From Parenemella sanctibonifatiensis (GTDB taxonomy: Bacteria > Actinomycetota > Actinomycetes > Propionibacteriales > Propionibacteriaceae): 64,000 nt of DNA. The stretch is from assembly GCF_002250565.1 (NCBI RefSeq), contig NZ_NMVJ01000010.1, forward strand, positions 62,001 through 126,000, in the 5' to 3' direction. The stretch's first letter is position 1; every line of letters starts with the position of its first letter. The notes beneath the pieces were generated by a model. That model saw only the letters and a list, made by a program, of their open reading frames with translations, had not been told where the DNA came from and made no database searches. Shown here one piece after another: positions 7,513 to 15,816 of the stretch. Made by a program: the position numbers and the translations under genes.

Positions 7513-7585
7513 AGCCCCCATGCGGAATCGAACCGCAGACCTTCTCCTTACCATGGAGACGCTCTACCTACTGAGCTATAGGGGC
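7513..7585 (-). tRNA. tRNA-Thr (GGT)
   Basis: 73 nt, with GCCCCTA pairing TGGGGGC, anticodon loop ATGGTAA (anticodon GGT), and T-arm TGCGGTTCGATTCCGCA. Discriminator T, no encoded CCA. It starts 16 bp after the stop codon of the heparinase-like gene on the same strand. Confidence 0.95.
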
Positions 7586-7601
7586 CAGCCGAGGGACTAC
7601 T

Positions 7602-9362
7602 TTACACACTTCTGGGCGTGCGATCCAATCGCGCGAACGTCCAGGTCACGGCGGCCCCTGCAGGCAGCGAAAACGTCGGCGTACACAGGGATTGCTGGCC
7701 CCGGGATCCGCGCAGCCGATGCTGCCAGCCCGGCTCAATCGCAGCAGTCAGGCCCGTCACCGTCAGGTGCCAGTCGTCGCCGCCACAGCAGGGTGCGGTG
7801 GGCGTGCCACAGCACCCTCGCTCCTCGGAGCCGAAATGCAGTCCGACCGGCTCGTGCAGTCCGACCTGCTCGCCAAAACTCCACGCCGCGCCGGGATGGC
7901 CGTGCCAGGTCCATGACAGTTCGGCCGCGGCGTCACACCGGTCGGTGACCTCGACCTGTCCCGAGGCAGACAGCGTGATCTCGCGAGTCACCCGGCCTGG
8001 TGTGCTCGAGTACGCCGGGGTCAGATCGATCGTGATCCGGCCGTCGGTGACCGTGACCTCGCCCGGTACGCCGGCGGCGTGCTGACCGTTGACGACCGGA
8101 GCGTTGTGGGCGCGGACACCGGTGGTGAACTCGCGTTCGCTGGTGGCCAGATATTGCTGGTAGCCCGGGTCGTCGACCAGCCAGCGGCCCCGGGAACCCA
8201 CGACGATCGAGCCGGCGTCGCCGACGATGTGGCTGAACCCGTCTCTCGGGGTGGACACCGCGACGGTGACGTCGTCGGCGCCGCGGCCGGTGCTGAGCAC
8301 GGCGGTCGAGGCGAGCTGCCGGTGCCCGTGGGGGAGTGCCTGCGATTCGGCCGGGCGGACGTCGGCCCCGACCAGATCCAGCAGCGTCCGAGTCGTGAGT
8401 GCCCGCGCCGGCAACGTGCCCAGCGCCTCCGCGGCCCCGGCCGGAGTCGGCAGGCCGTGCCGGACGGCGTGGCTGACGGCCTCGAAGTGGTGCGGCATCT
8501 GCACCGGTTCGCAGTCACCCAGCGGCGCCACCAGGGCCGGATTGCCGGGGACGCCGAGCCACAGGCTGGACTCCTGCAGCGACGTCCACACCGGATCCAG
8601 CTCCAGCTTCGCGTGGGCATTCAGGTGCCCGGAGGACGCCGTCGGAAACAGGAACGAGGCGACGTAGCCGTCGTAGGCGACCGTCTCGGACAGGCCGGTG
8701 CGATGTCGAGCGGCGCGGGCCCGGACCAGCGCTGCGGCGTACGCCTCGAGCTCGTCGGTGTCGGGATGGTCGGCCGCGCGGGCGGCCAGCAGGGTGCCCA
8801 GCGTGCCGATGATGGGGATGTTGGCGATCACCCGCTTGGCGGTGGTCAGGTCCCAGTCAGTCGGGTCCTGCTGCAGGGCCTGCTCCGATGCCGCGCGGTG
8901 ATCTCGCACCAACGCCAGGCCCTGCTCCACCAGCCGGTGCTGGGCCGCCGTCAACGCCTGCGGGTCGGCATGGCTGGTCAGCTGGGGGTCGGCGAGCATC
9001 CGCCCCAGGTGCCCCAGCGCCAGGTCGGGTCGCGACAACTGGTGGAAGCGGGGCCAGCCCAGCATCGCGCCGAGATCCTCCCGCAGCGTGGCCCGGGCCC
9101 GGTCGTCGGAGTCGGCCACCGCACTGAGGGCGTACAGCCGGTCCTCCCAGGTCCAGCAGAACCAGATCGACCACGGATAGCCGGTGAAATCGAGCGCCAC
9201 GCCGGCCTCGGTCGGTAGCGCGGTGACCGGGCGCGGCCACGCGAGCCGGCGCCGGATCCGGTAATAGTCCACGCTGATGGCGTACGCCTCGACGGCCGCT
9301 TCGGCGCGACGGGCCAGTTCGGTCAGCCACGGCGAGTCCGCGTGGGTGCTGATGGTCGTCAT
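7602..9362 (-). CDS. heparinase II/III-like protein, no signal peptide
   Basis: A 586-residue protein; AGGAGG sits 4 nt before ATG 9362, which excludes the longer frame reaching 10169. The N-terminal half is helical, as in the alpha/alpha toroid of heparinase II/III-type lyases (YPWSIWFCWTWEDRLYALSAVADSDDRARATL). The C-terminal half has the beta-sandwich pattern (GDAGSIVVGSRGRWLVDDPGYQQYL, RAHNAPVVNGQ). There is no signal peptide, so it should act on imported oligosaccharides. Near residue 520 is an odd cluster, GCCGTPTAPCCGG. The family call is moderately sure; the substrate is unknown. It lies just upstream of tRNA-Thr. Confidence 0.7.
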   Translation of the reverse strand: MTTISTHADSPWLTELARRAEAAVEAYAISVDYYRIRRRLAWPRPVTALPTEAGVALDFTGYPWSIWFCWTWEDRLYALSAVADSDDRARATLREDLGAMLGWPRFHQLSRPDLALGHLGRMLADPQLTSHADPQALTAAQHRLVEQGLALVRDHRAASEQALQQDPTDWDLTTAKRVIANIPIIGTLGTLLAARAADHPDTDELEAYAAALVRARAARHRTGLSETVAYDGYVASFLFPTASSGHLNAHAKLELDPVWTSLQESSLWLGVPGNPALVAPLGDCEPVQMPHHFEAVSHAVRHGLPTPAGAAEALGTLPARALTTRTLLDLVGADVRPAESQALPHGHRQLASTAVLSTGRGADDVTVAVSTPRDGFSHIVGDAGSIVVGSRGRWLVDDPGYQQYLATSEREFTTGVRAHNAPVVNGQHAAGVPGEVTVTDGRITIDLTPAYSSTPGRVTREITLSASGQVEVTDRCDAAAELSWTWHGHPGAAWSFGEQVGLHEPVGLHFGSEERGCCGTPTAPCCGGDDWHLTVTGLTAAIEPGWQHRLRGSRGQQSLCTPTFSLPAGAAVTWTFARLDRTPRSV

Positions 9363-9512
9363 CGTTCCTCCTGGGCGACGGTGCCATTCCTTCTGCGGGC
9401 GGCGGTGCCCTTCCTGCTGGGCCGTGGTGCCGCGGAAGCTCGTCGTCACCTTGCCACAGTCAACCGGCATCGTTGGACAGATCTTGCGCAGATCCCCCGT
9501 AGGATCGGCCCC

Positions 9513-10154
9513 ATGATTGAGTTTCCTGCGATGTCCAGGCCGGCGATGAGCGCCCTCGAACACGCTGGATACACCTATCTGGACGAACTCGATGGCGTGC
9601 CGATGGCATCGATCCTGGAGCTGCACGGCATGGGGCCGCGCGGCATCGGGGCGCTGCGGCATGCGATGGAGGAGCATGGCTGGTCCTTCACCGACGATGA
9701 CCTGTCCGTCGGTGCGCCGCCGGCCGAACCCCTGGTGACCCCGGGCCGGCAACCGGACCGCAATGACAACCAGACCGGGCCCACCGACGTGGTGCCCGCC
9801 GAGTGGATCGCCTCGCTGCCCACGGCCCGGCAGCGCGACGACGGTGCCCAACTGCTGCAGATCTTCGGCAAGGCGACCGGCGTGGAACCGGTGATGTGGG
9901 GCCCCTCCATCGTCGGCTATGGCGCGCTGCACTATCGGTACGCGTCCGGTCGCGAGGGTGACACTGCCAAGGTCGGTTTCAGCCCGCGGTCCTCGGCGAT
10001 CTCGCTCTACGGGCTGCAGGTGCCGGGCGCCCAGGACCACCTGGTCCAGCTGGGCCGGCACCGGCTGGGAGCCGGCTGCGTGTACGTCCCGACTCTGGCG
10101 CAGGCCAATCTCGACGTACTCGCGGAGGTCGTCGCGCTGGCCTGGCGGGCCTGA
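9513..10154 (+). CDS. DUF1801 protein with N-terminal helix-hairpin-helix
   Basis: A 213-residue protein. Residues about 8-60 (SALEHAGYTYLDELDGVPMASILELHGMGPRGIGAL) resemble the helix-hairpin-helix of the RNA polymerase alpha C-terminal domain. Residues about 90-205 match the DUF1801 pattern (WIASLPTARQRDDGAQLLQIF, PVMWGPSIVGYGALHYRY, KVGFSPRSSAISLYG). The start at ATG 9513 is preceded only by a weak AGGATC; the in-frame upstream sequence lacks an RBS. It is divergent from the heparinase-like gene. The role of the family is not known; the HhH suggests a nucleic-acid or protein contact. Confidence 0.75.
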   Translation: MIEFPAMSRPAMSALEHAGYTYLDELDGVPMASILELHGMGPRGIGALRHAMEEHGWSFTDDDLSVGAPPAEPLVTPGRQPDRNDNQTGPTDVVPAEWIASLPTARQRDDGAQLLQIFGKATGVEPVMWGPSIVGYGALHYRYASGREGDTAKVGFSPRSSAISLYGLQVPGAQDHLVQLGRHRLGAGCVYVPTLAQANLDVLAEVVALAWRA

Positions 10155-10219
10155 CCAGGGTCCCGCCACGCGGCGCCACTCCTCGGAAGCGCCGGGAGTC
10201 GGGGCCCTAGCATGTCCCC

Positions 10220-10615
10220 ATGGATCTTTCGCAGGCAGAGGGGCGGACCTATCCGCCCGTGTCCCCGGTCGCGGTGACCGCCGAAGCCGTCGCGGCCTTC
10301 AGCGAGGCATTGGGCATGCCCGCCAGCGACGTGGCGCCGCCCACTTTCGGCGCCAAGCTTGCGTCGCCGGCCTGGCAGCAGCTGTTCACCGACCCGGAGC
10401 TGGGGCTGGACCTCAACCACACCATTCACGGCGAGCAACGCTTCAGCGTGGCGCGGCCGCTGCGGGTCGGCGACGAGGTCGTCGCCCAGGCCACCATCGC
10501 CCGGGTCAAGGCCCGCGGTCCGATGGCCTTCATCACCTTGGTGGTCGACTTCACCGTCGCGGGTGAACCGGTCGGCAGTTCCACCTCCACCCTGATCCAT
10601 CGGAAGGCAGCATGA
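10220..10615 (+). CDS. hadA: HadA-like (R)-hydroxyacyl-ACP dehydratase subunit, FAS1-like domain
   Basis: A 131-residue single hot-dog protein with an N-terminal YPPVSPVAVTAEAVAAFSEALG, FGAKLASPAWQQLF, and GEQRFSVARPLRVGDEVVAQATI. This is the MaoC-like N-terminal dehydratase half that, as in mycobacterial HadA, lacks the catalytic His/Asp helix and dimerises with HadB. Its stop overlaps the HadB start (ATGA at 10612-10615). Gene order hadA-hadB-murB downstream of an rpmG locus is classic for Actinobacteria, here with three unrelated genes between rpmG and hadA. Confidence 0.88.
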   Translation: MDLSQAEGRTYPPVSPVAVTAEAVAAFSEALGMPASDVAPPTFGAKLASPAWQQLFTDPELGLDLNHTIHGEQRFSVARPLRVGDEVVAQATIARVKARGPMAFITLVVDFTVAGEPVGSSTSTLIHRKAA

Positions 10616-11028
10616 GCGAGCAGATCACGCCCACCATCGAGGTTGGCACCGAGGTGCCGCTGCTGGAATTCACCCTGACCCGCACGGATCTGGTGCGGTA
10701 CGCCGCTGCTTCCGGTGACTTCAACGCCATCCACCACTCCGACCATGCCGCCCGCCAGGTCGAGCTGCCCGGTGTGGTCGCCCACGGCATGCTGACGCTC
10801 GGTTCCTCACTGCGTGCGGTCACCGACTGGCTCGGCGTCGACCGGATCGCCTCGATCGGGGTCCGGTTCTCCAAGCCCGTGGTCGTCCCCGATGACGGCG
10901 TCGGCGCCCACCTGACGGTGACCGGCAGCGTCACCGAGGTGGCCGATGACCAGGCCACCATCGCGCTGGAGACCCGGTGCGGGGACGAGAAGGTCCTCAC
11001 CGCCTTCACAGTCGGGGTACGCCGGTGA
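10612..11028 (+). CDS. hadB: MaoC-family dehydratase, HadB-like catalytic subunit
   Basis: A 138-residue hot-dog protein. It carries the R-hydratase motif YAAASGDFNAIHHSDHAARQ with the catalytic Asp and His, then LPGVVAHGMLTLG. It forms the catalytic partner of HadA in fatty-acid-type chain elongation. The start overlaps the hadA stop, and its own stop overlaps the murB GTG start (GTGA at 11025-11028), so the three genes are translationally coupled. Confidence 0.92.
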   Translation: MSEQITPTIEVGTEVPLLEFTLTRTDLVRYAAASGDFNAIHHSDHAARQVELPGVVAHGMLTLGSSLRAVTDWLGVDRIASIGVRFSKPVVVPDDGVGAHLTVTGSVTEVADDQATIALETRCGDEKVLTAFTVGVRR

Positions 11029-12125
11029 CCGAAGCTGATCCGACCTGCGTCGTCTCCGGCGCCGATCTCACCTCGCACCAGCACCCGCTGGGCGGCGACC
11101 GGGGCGGTGAGCTGTCGGCGTACACGACTCTGCGTGTCGGCGGCGAGGCCACCGAGATCGTGGTGGCCGACACCGAGGAGCGGCTGCGCGAATCGGTTCG
11201 CGAGTCCGACCGCGCCGGGCAGCCGGTGCTGTTGGTTGGCGGCGGTTCCAACATGCTGGTCGGCGACGATGGCTTCGACGGCCGGGTAGTGCTGATCCGG
11301 ACTCGCGGGCTCACGTTCCAGACCTCCGACTGCGCTGGTGCGATGGCAACGGTGGCCGCCGGCGAAGTGTGGGACGACCTGGTCGCAGCCTCGCTGGCCC
11401 AGCAGTGGGTGGGCCTGGCGCCGCTGTCGGGGATCCCCGGGCTGGTCGGCGCGACTCCGATCCAGAACGTCGGTGCCTACGGTGCCGAGGTCGCGGAAAC
11501 CATCACCAGGGTGCGCTGCTGGGACCGGCAGACCGATGGCCAGCGCACCTTCACCGCCGACGAGTGTGGCTTCAGCTACCGCGACTCGCGCTTCAAGCAG
11601 GAGCCGGACCGTTACCTGATCCTCGAGGTGCAGTTCCAGTTCCGGATCGGGGAGATGTCGGCGCCGATCAAGTATGCCGAACTGGCCCGTCGGCTCGGGG
11701 TCGAGGTCGGCGAGCGCGCCGACGCGGCCCGAGTGCGGGAGGAAGTGCTGGCGCTGCGCGCCGGCAAGGGAATGGTCCTGGATCAGGCCGATCACGACAC
11801 CTGGAGCGCAGGATCCTTCTTCACCAACCCGATCTTGACCGCCGAGGCAGCCGCGAAGCTGCCCGCGGGCGCGCCGCGGTTTCCGCAACCGGACGGCACC
11901 GTGAAGTCGTCGGCGGCCTGGCTGATCCAGCACGCCGGGTTCGCGCCCGGTTTCGGCACCGGGCCAGCAACCTTGTCGACCAAACACACGCTGGCGCTGA
12001 CCAACCGGGGCGAGGCCGCCGCGGCCGATGTCGTCGCTCTGGCGCGGACGGTCCGCGCCGGCGTGGAGGATGCCTTCGGGGTACGCCTGGTGCCCGAGCC
12101 CAACCTCGTCAACTGTGAACTCTGA
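11025..12125 (+). CDS. murB: UDP-N-acetylenolpyruvoylglucosamine reductase
   Basis: A 366-residue FAD enzyme of peptidoglycan precursor synthesis that reduces enolpyruvyl-UDP-GlcNAc to UDP-MurNAc with NADPH. The GTG start at 11025 overlaps the hadB stop. Motifs: TTLRVGGEA, LLVGGGSNMLVGDDGF for FAD binding, PLSGIPGLVGATPIQNVGAYG, SYRDSRFK, SAGSFFTNPI with the catalytic Ser, and PEPNLV with the C-terminal Glu. Length and motifs fit the type I MurB of Actinobacteria. Confidence 0.96.
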   Translation: MTEADPTCVVSGADLTSHQHPLGGDRGGELSAYTTLRVGGEATEIVVADTEERLRESVRESDRAGQPVLLVGGGSNMLVGDDGFDGRVVLIRTRGLTFQTSDCAGAMATVAAGEVWDDLVAASLAQQWVGLAPLSGIPGLVGATPIQNVGAYGAEVAETITRVRCWDRQTDGQRTFTADECGFSYRDSRFKQEPDRYLILEVQFQFRIGEMSAPIKYAELARRLGVEVGERADAARVREEVLALRAGKGMVLDQADHDTWSAGSFFTNPILTAEAAAKLPAGAPRFPQPDGTVKSSAAWLIQHAGFAPGFGTGPATLSTKHTLALTNRGEAAAADVVALARTVRAGVEDAFGVRLVPEPNLVNCEL

Positions 12126-12151
12126 GCCACCATTGGAACTCTGAGCCACCA
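12117..12151 (+). repeat. 16-bp direct repeat at the murB 3' end
   Basis: GAACTCTGAGCCACCA occurs at 12117-12132, where it contains the murB stop codon, and again at 12136-12151. It is a short tandem duplication of the gene tail in the murB-ald gap. Confidence 0.85.
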
Positions 12152-12176
12152 GCGCAGCAGCAGAAGGAGCAATTCA

Positions 12177-13274
12177 ATGAAGATCGGCGTCCCGACAGAG
12201 GTGAAGGAGGGCGAGGGCCGGGTGGCCATCACCGCCGCCGGCGTGCACGCCCTGGTGGGCCGTGGCCACGAGGTCATCATCGAGGCCGGAGCAGGCGTGG
12301 ACTCCTCGATCACCGATGAGGACTACGCCGCCCAGGGCGCCACGATCGGGTCAGCGCAGGACGCTTGGGATGCCGATCTGGTCGTCAAGGTGAAGGAGCC
12401 GGTCGCCGAGGAATACCAGTATCTGCGCGAGGACCTGACGCTGTTCTGCTATCTCCACCTGGCCGCGGAGCCGGAGCTCACCCATGCCCTGCTGGAGTCC
12501 AGGGCGACTGCAGTGGCGTACGAAACCGTGCAGCCCGACGGCGGTGGGCTGCCGCTGCTGCAGCCGATGAGTGAGGTTGCCGGTCGGCTCGCGACCCAGG
12601 TGGGGGCGTACACGCTGATGCGGCCGCAGGGCGGCCGGGGCGTGCTGATGGGTGGCATCGGCGGTGTCGAACCGGCTCGCGTCGTGGTGCTCGGCGGTGG
12701 TGTGTCCGGCCGTAACGCCGCCGACGTGGCGGTCGGTCTGGGCGCGGAGGTGACGGTGCTTGACACCGATTTGGACAAGCTGCGGGAGCTGCTGCGGCGT
12801 TACGGCAGCCAGATCCGCACCCTTGCCTCCACCCCCTTGCAGGTGGAGCAGGCCGTCACGGCCGCGGACCTCGTCATCGGCGCGGTGCTGACCCCTGGTG
12901 GCAAGGCGCCGACCTTGGTCAGTCACGAGCTGGTGGCCACGATGCGGCCCGGGTCGGTCGTGGTGGACATCGCCGTTGACCAAGGTGGCTGTTTCGAGGA
13001 CAGCCGACCCACCACCCATGCCGACCCGACCTTCATGGTCGAGGGCACGGTGTTCTACTGCGTCGGCAACATGCCCGGAGCGGTGCCGACGACCTCGACC
13101 GGCGCGCTCGCCAATGCCACCCTGCCGCCGCTGCTGGCGCTTGCTGATCATGGTTGGCGGGAGGCGATGGAGCAGGATTCTGGGTTGGCCCGCGGTCTCA
13201 ATGTCCACGCCGGCGCCGTCACCAACGAGGCAGTCGCGAAGGCCCACGGCCTCACCGCGAAGCCGATCTTCTGA
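12177..13274 (+). CDS. ald: alanine dehydrogenase
   Basis: A 365-residue enzyme interconverting L-alanine and pyruvate/ammonia with NAD. It begins MKIGVPTEVKEGEGRVAITAAG, the family N-terminus with the substrate Arg. The catalytic Lys is in VKVKEP and the His in CYLHLAAEP. The Rossmann motif is VVVLGGGVSGRNAADVAVGLG, with VLDTD ending the second strand. It ends at the usual length. AGGAG lies 7 nt before the start. It precedes the 5-oxoprolinase operon, and both could feed amino-acid use, although 37 bp separate them and they may be co-transcribed. Confidence 0.96.
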   Translation: MKIGVPTEVKEGEGRVAITAAGVHALVGRGHEVIIEAGAGVDSSITDEDYAAQGATIGSAQDAWDADLVVKVKEPVAEEYQYLREDLTLFCYLHLAAEPELTHALLESRATAVAYETVQPDGGGLPLLQPMSEVAGRLATQVGAYTLMRPQGGRGVLMGGIGGVEPARVVVLGGGVSGRNAADVAVGLGAEVTVLDTDLDKLRELLRRYGSQIRTLASTPLQVEQAVTAADLVIGAVLTPGGKAPTLVSHELVATMRPGSVVVDIAVDQGGCFEDSRPTTHADPTFMVEGTVFYCVGNMPGAVPTTSTGALANATLPPLLALADHGWREAMEQDSGLARGLNVHAGAVTNEAVAKAHGLTAKPIF

Positions 13275-13311
13275 ATGTGATCTCCGGAGCGAAGGGACAG
13301 CTGAGTACGTC

Positions 13312-14055
13312 ATGGCCAGCGTCGACCTGAATGCCGACCTGGGGGAGGAGTGCGGCTCCGATGCCGAGCTGCTCCGGGTGGTGACCAGTGCCAACGTCGC
13401 CTGCGGCCAACACGCCGGCTCGGACCAGGTGATGGCCACCACCGTCGCGGCGGCACGATCGGCAGGCGTCACCATCGGTGCCCACCCCTCCTATTCGGAT
13501 CGGGAAGGCTTCGGGCGTACGCCGCAGGAACCCGCCAGCGCGGAGCTGACCGCGCTGGTCGCCGACCAGATCCGCACCTTGCAGCGGCATGCCGAGGCGC
13601 TCGAGACCCGGGTGGCGTACGTGAAACCCCACGGTGGGCTGTACAACGTGATCGCCCACGACCAACGCCAAGCCGAGGCCGTGGTCGCCGCGGTGGTCGA
13701 GGTGTCGGCCGACCTGGCCCTGCTGTGTCAGCCCGGCACCGTGGCGGCGCGGGTGGCCGAAGCGGCCGGGCTGCGCGTGGTGGGGGAGGTGTTCGCCGAT
13801 CGGGCCTACACGAGCGAGGGCACGCTGGTGCCGCGCAGCGTCCCCGGCGCAGTGATCGATGATCCCGAGATCGTCGTGACGCGGGTACGCCGCTGGCTGG
13901 AGACGGGGCGGATCGCCACCATCGACGGGGGCGCGGTGCCGGTGGCGGCCCGGTCGGTGTGTGTCCACGGCGACACTCCGGGGGCACTGGCGCTGGCGCA
14001 GTCGGTGGCGGACGGGCTGCGACGGGCCGGGGTCGAGCTTCGCGCATTCGCGTGA
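13312..14055 (+). CDS. pxpA: 5-oxoprolinase subunit A (LamB/YcsF family)
   Basis: A 247-residue protein starting MASVDLNADLGEECGSDAELL, with the family motifs NVACGQHAGSD, IGAHPSYSDREGFGR, VKPHGGLYN and VCVHGDTPGA. In the three-part prokaryotic enzyme, PxpA works with PxpB and PxpC in ATP-dependent opening of 5-oxoproline to glutamate. It is followed after 12 bp by a fused pxpBC gene and then a biotin carboxylase gene. The RBS for ATG 13312 is weak (AAGGGACAG further upstream). Confidence 0.92.
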   Translation: MASVDLNADLGEECGSDAELLRVVTSANVACGQHAGSDQVMATTVAAARSAGVTIGAHPSYSDREGFGRTPQEPASAELTALVADQIRTLQRHAEALETRVAYVKPHGGLYNVIAHDQRQAEAVVAAVVEVSADLALLCQPGTVAARVAEAAGLRVVGEVFADRAYTSEGTLVPRSVPGAVIDDPEIVVTRVRRWLETGRIATIDGGAVPVAARSVCVHGDTPGALALAQSVADGLRRAGVELRAFA

Positions 14056-14067
14056 GGCAGGGATGGC

Positions 14068-15816
14068 ATGACAGCACAGGGCGCTGAGGAGGCCGGGGTG
14101 AGAAACGTACGCCGGGTCGGGGACGCGGCGCTGCTGGTCGACTGCCGCGACCTCGCCGAGGTGATCGCGCTGGCCGACGCAGTGGTCGGGGCCGGGCTGG
14201 CCGGCGTGCGGGAGATCGTGCCGGCGGCGCGGACCGTGCTGGTGGTGTTCGATCCGTTGAGCGCTGACCGTGACGCCCTCGCCAGCCACCTCGCGAGCGC
14301 TCCGGCTCCGCCGCGAGACACTGATGCTGGAACGCTGGTCGAGATCCCGGTCCGCTATGACGGGCAGGATCTGGCCGAGGTCGCCGGGCTGCTGGGGACC
14401 TCGGAGGATGAGGTCGTTCAGCGTCACACTGGCACCGAGTGGGTCGCGGCCTTCGCCGGTTTTGCGCCGGGCTTCGCCTACCTCACCCCAGCTGACCTGC
14501 CCTGTACCAGTTTGCCCGCCTGTACCAGTTTGCCCGCCTGTACCAGTTTGCCCGCCTGTACCAGTTTGCCCGCCTGTACCAGTTTGAACGTTCCGCGCCG
14601 GTCCGACCCGCGACCGCAGGTGCCGGCTGGCGCGGTCGGGTTGGCAGGGGAGTTCAGCGGCGTCTATCCCCGCGCCAGCCCCGGCGGTTGGCAGCTGATC
14701 GGGACCGCGCTGGTCGACATGTGGGACCTGGCCCGCGAGGAGCCGGCGCTGGTCCGGCCCGGGGCTCGGGTGCGCTTCGTGGCCGACACGACCACGACTC
14801 CAGTGGCGCAGCAGCCGGACACCCCGCCCTCGACCTCGGCATCCAGCCCGACGTCGGCGACCACCGCAGCGCCCGCGTCACCCACGCCGACCGACGGCGT
14901 CGGTGCACTCCTGGTCCGCCAACCAGGGCTGCGGTCCCTGGTCCAGGACGCCGGCCGCCCCGGCCATGCCGCGCTGGGCGTCTCGCCCTCAGGTGCCCTG
15001 GACGGGCCGGCGCTGCGGGAGGTCAACCGGCTGCTGGGCAACCCGGCGGATGCGGCTGGCGTCGAGGTGACCCTGGGCGGCCTGGAGCTGGAGGCACGGG
15101 CGGAGGTGACCCTCGCGGTCGGCGGGGCGCGGGTACCGGTGCAGATCCGTCGCGCCAGCGGTCGAACGATCATGGTCGAGGACGTTCGCGCCGTCGCGCT
15201 CTCCCCGGGCGACGTCCTGGCGTTCGGGGAGCCATCGGCCGGACTGTGCTCCTATCTTGGCGTTCGCGGCGGTGTCGTCGCGGACACGGCGCTGGGCAGC
15301 GCCGCCACCGACACGCTGTCCGGGCTCGGGCCGGCACCACTGGCCGAGGGAGACCTGCTGCGGGTCGGGGACGCCGCCCGCGCTGCCGTCGAGGCGCCAC
15401 GACCCTGGCCAGCTCTGCCCGAGGACATCGTGGATCTCGAGATCGTGCTCGGCCCCCGGCAGGACTGGTTCACCGCCGAGGCGCTCGAGGCCTTCCTCGC
15501 GGCGACCTGGACTGTTTCGGACCGGGCGGACCGCGTCGGCGTACGCCTGACCAACGGGCCGGAACTGGCCCGGGCGCGCACCGGGGAACTGCCCAGCGAG
15601 GGGATGGTGTCCGGCGCCATCCAGGTGCCGCCGTCCGGTGAGCCGGTGGTGTTCCTGGCCGACCATCCGGTGACCGGTGGCTATCCGGTGCTCGCCACCG
15701 TCACGACCGAGGCGCTGCCGACCTTGGCACAACGGTGGCCGGGCAGCCGGGTGCGGTTCACCACCACGGTGACGCCGCGGCGCCCTCACGACGGCGACAA
15801 CGGGAGGAAACCATGA
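14068..15816 (+). CDS. pxpBC: fused 5-oxoprolinase subunits B and C, with an in-frame repeat insertion
   Basis: A 582-residue fusion. Residues about 10-245 are PxpB (KipI-like): GDAALLVDC, FAGFAPGFAYL, then VPAGAVGLAGEFSGVYPRASPGGWQLIG. Residues about 275-575 are PxpC (KipA/biotin-carboxylase-like): GLRSLVQDAGRPGHAALGVSPSGALD, SYLGVRGGV, LADHPVTGGYPVL. The two are joined by a Thr/Ser/Pro-rich linker. Between FAYL and VPRR, where homologues have a short loop, lies a repeated CTSLPA peptide (residues about 147-173) encoded by an 18-bp tandem array that keeps the frame. The stop overlaps the next start (ATGA). Function in 5-oxoproline cleavage is inferred from the family; the insertion may affect it. 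Confidence 0.9.
   Translation: MTAQGAEEAGVRNVRRVGDAALLVDCRDLAEVIALADAVVGAGLAGVREIVPAARTVLVVFDPLSADRDALASHLASAPAPPRDTDAGTLVEIPVRYDGQDLAEVAGLLGTSEDEVVQRHTGTEWVAAFAGFAPGFAYLTPADLPCTSLPACTSLPACTSLPACTSLPACTSLNVPRRSDPRPQVPAGAVGLAGEFSGVYPRASPGGWQLIGTALVDMWDLAREEPALVRPGARVRFVADTTTTPVAQQPDTPPSTSASSPTSATTAAPASPTPTDGVGALLVRQPGLRSLVQDAGRPGHAALGVSPSGALDGPALREVNRLLGNPADAAGVEVTLGGLELEARAEVTLAVGGARVPVQIRRASGRTIMVEDVRAVALSPGDVLAFGEPSAGLCSYLGVRGGVVADTALGSAATDTLSGLGPAPLAEGDLLRVGDAARAAVEAPRPWPALPEDIVDLEIVLGPRQDWFTAEALEAFLAATWTVSDRADRVGVRLTNGPELARARTGELPSEGMVSGAIQVPPSGEPVVFLADHPVTGGYPVLATVTTEALPTLAQRWPGSRVRFTTTVTPRRPHDGDNGRKP
14502..14586 (+). repeat. 18-bp tandem repeat inside pxpBC
   Basis: CTGTACCAGTTTGCCCGC is repeated exactly head to tail: copies begin at 14502, 14520, 14538 and 14556, with a fifth partial copy at 14574. 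It encodes CTSLPA repeated, so copy-number change stays in frame. It is within the conserved PxpB core, not in the linker. Confidence 0.97.

Noticed and set aside
9363-10169. N-terminal extension of the heparinase-like frame
   Set aside because: Antisense to the DUF1801 gene; AGGAGG before 9362 fixes the start.
14502-14586. CRISPR-like regular repeats
   Set aside because: Head-to-tail tandem copies with no spacers, inside a coding frame.
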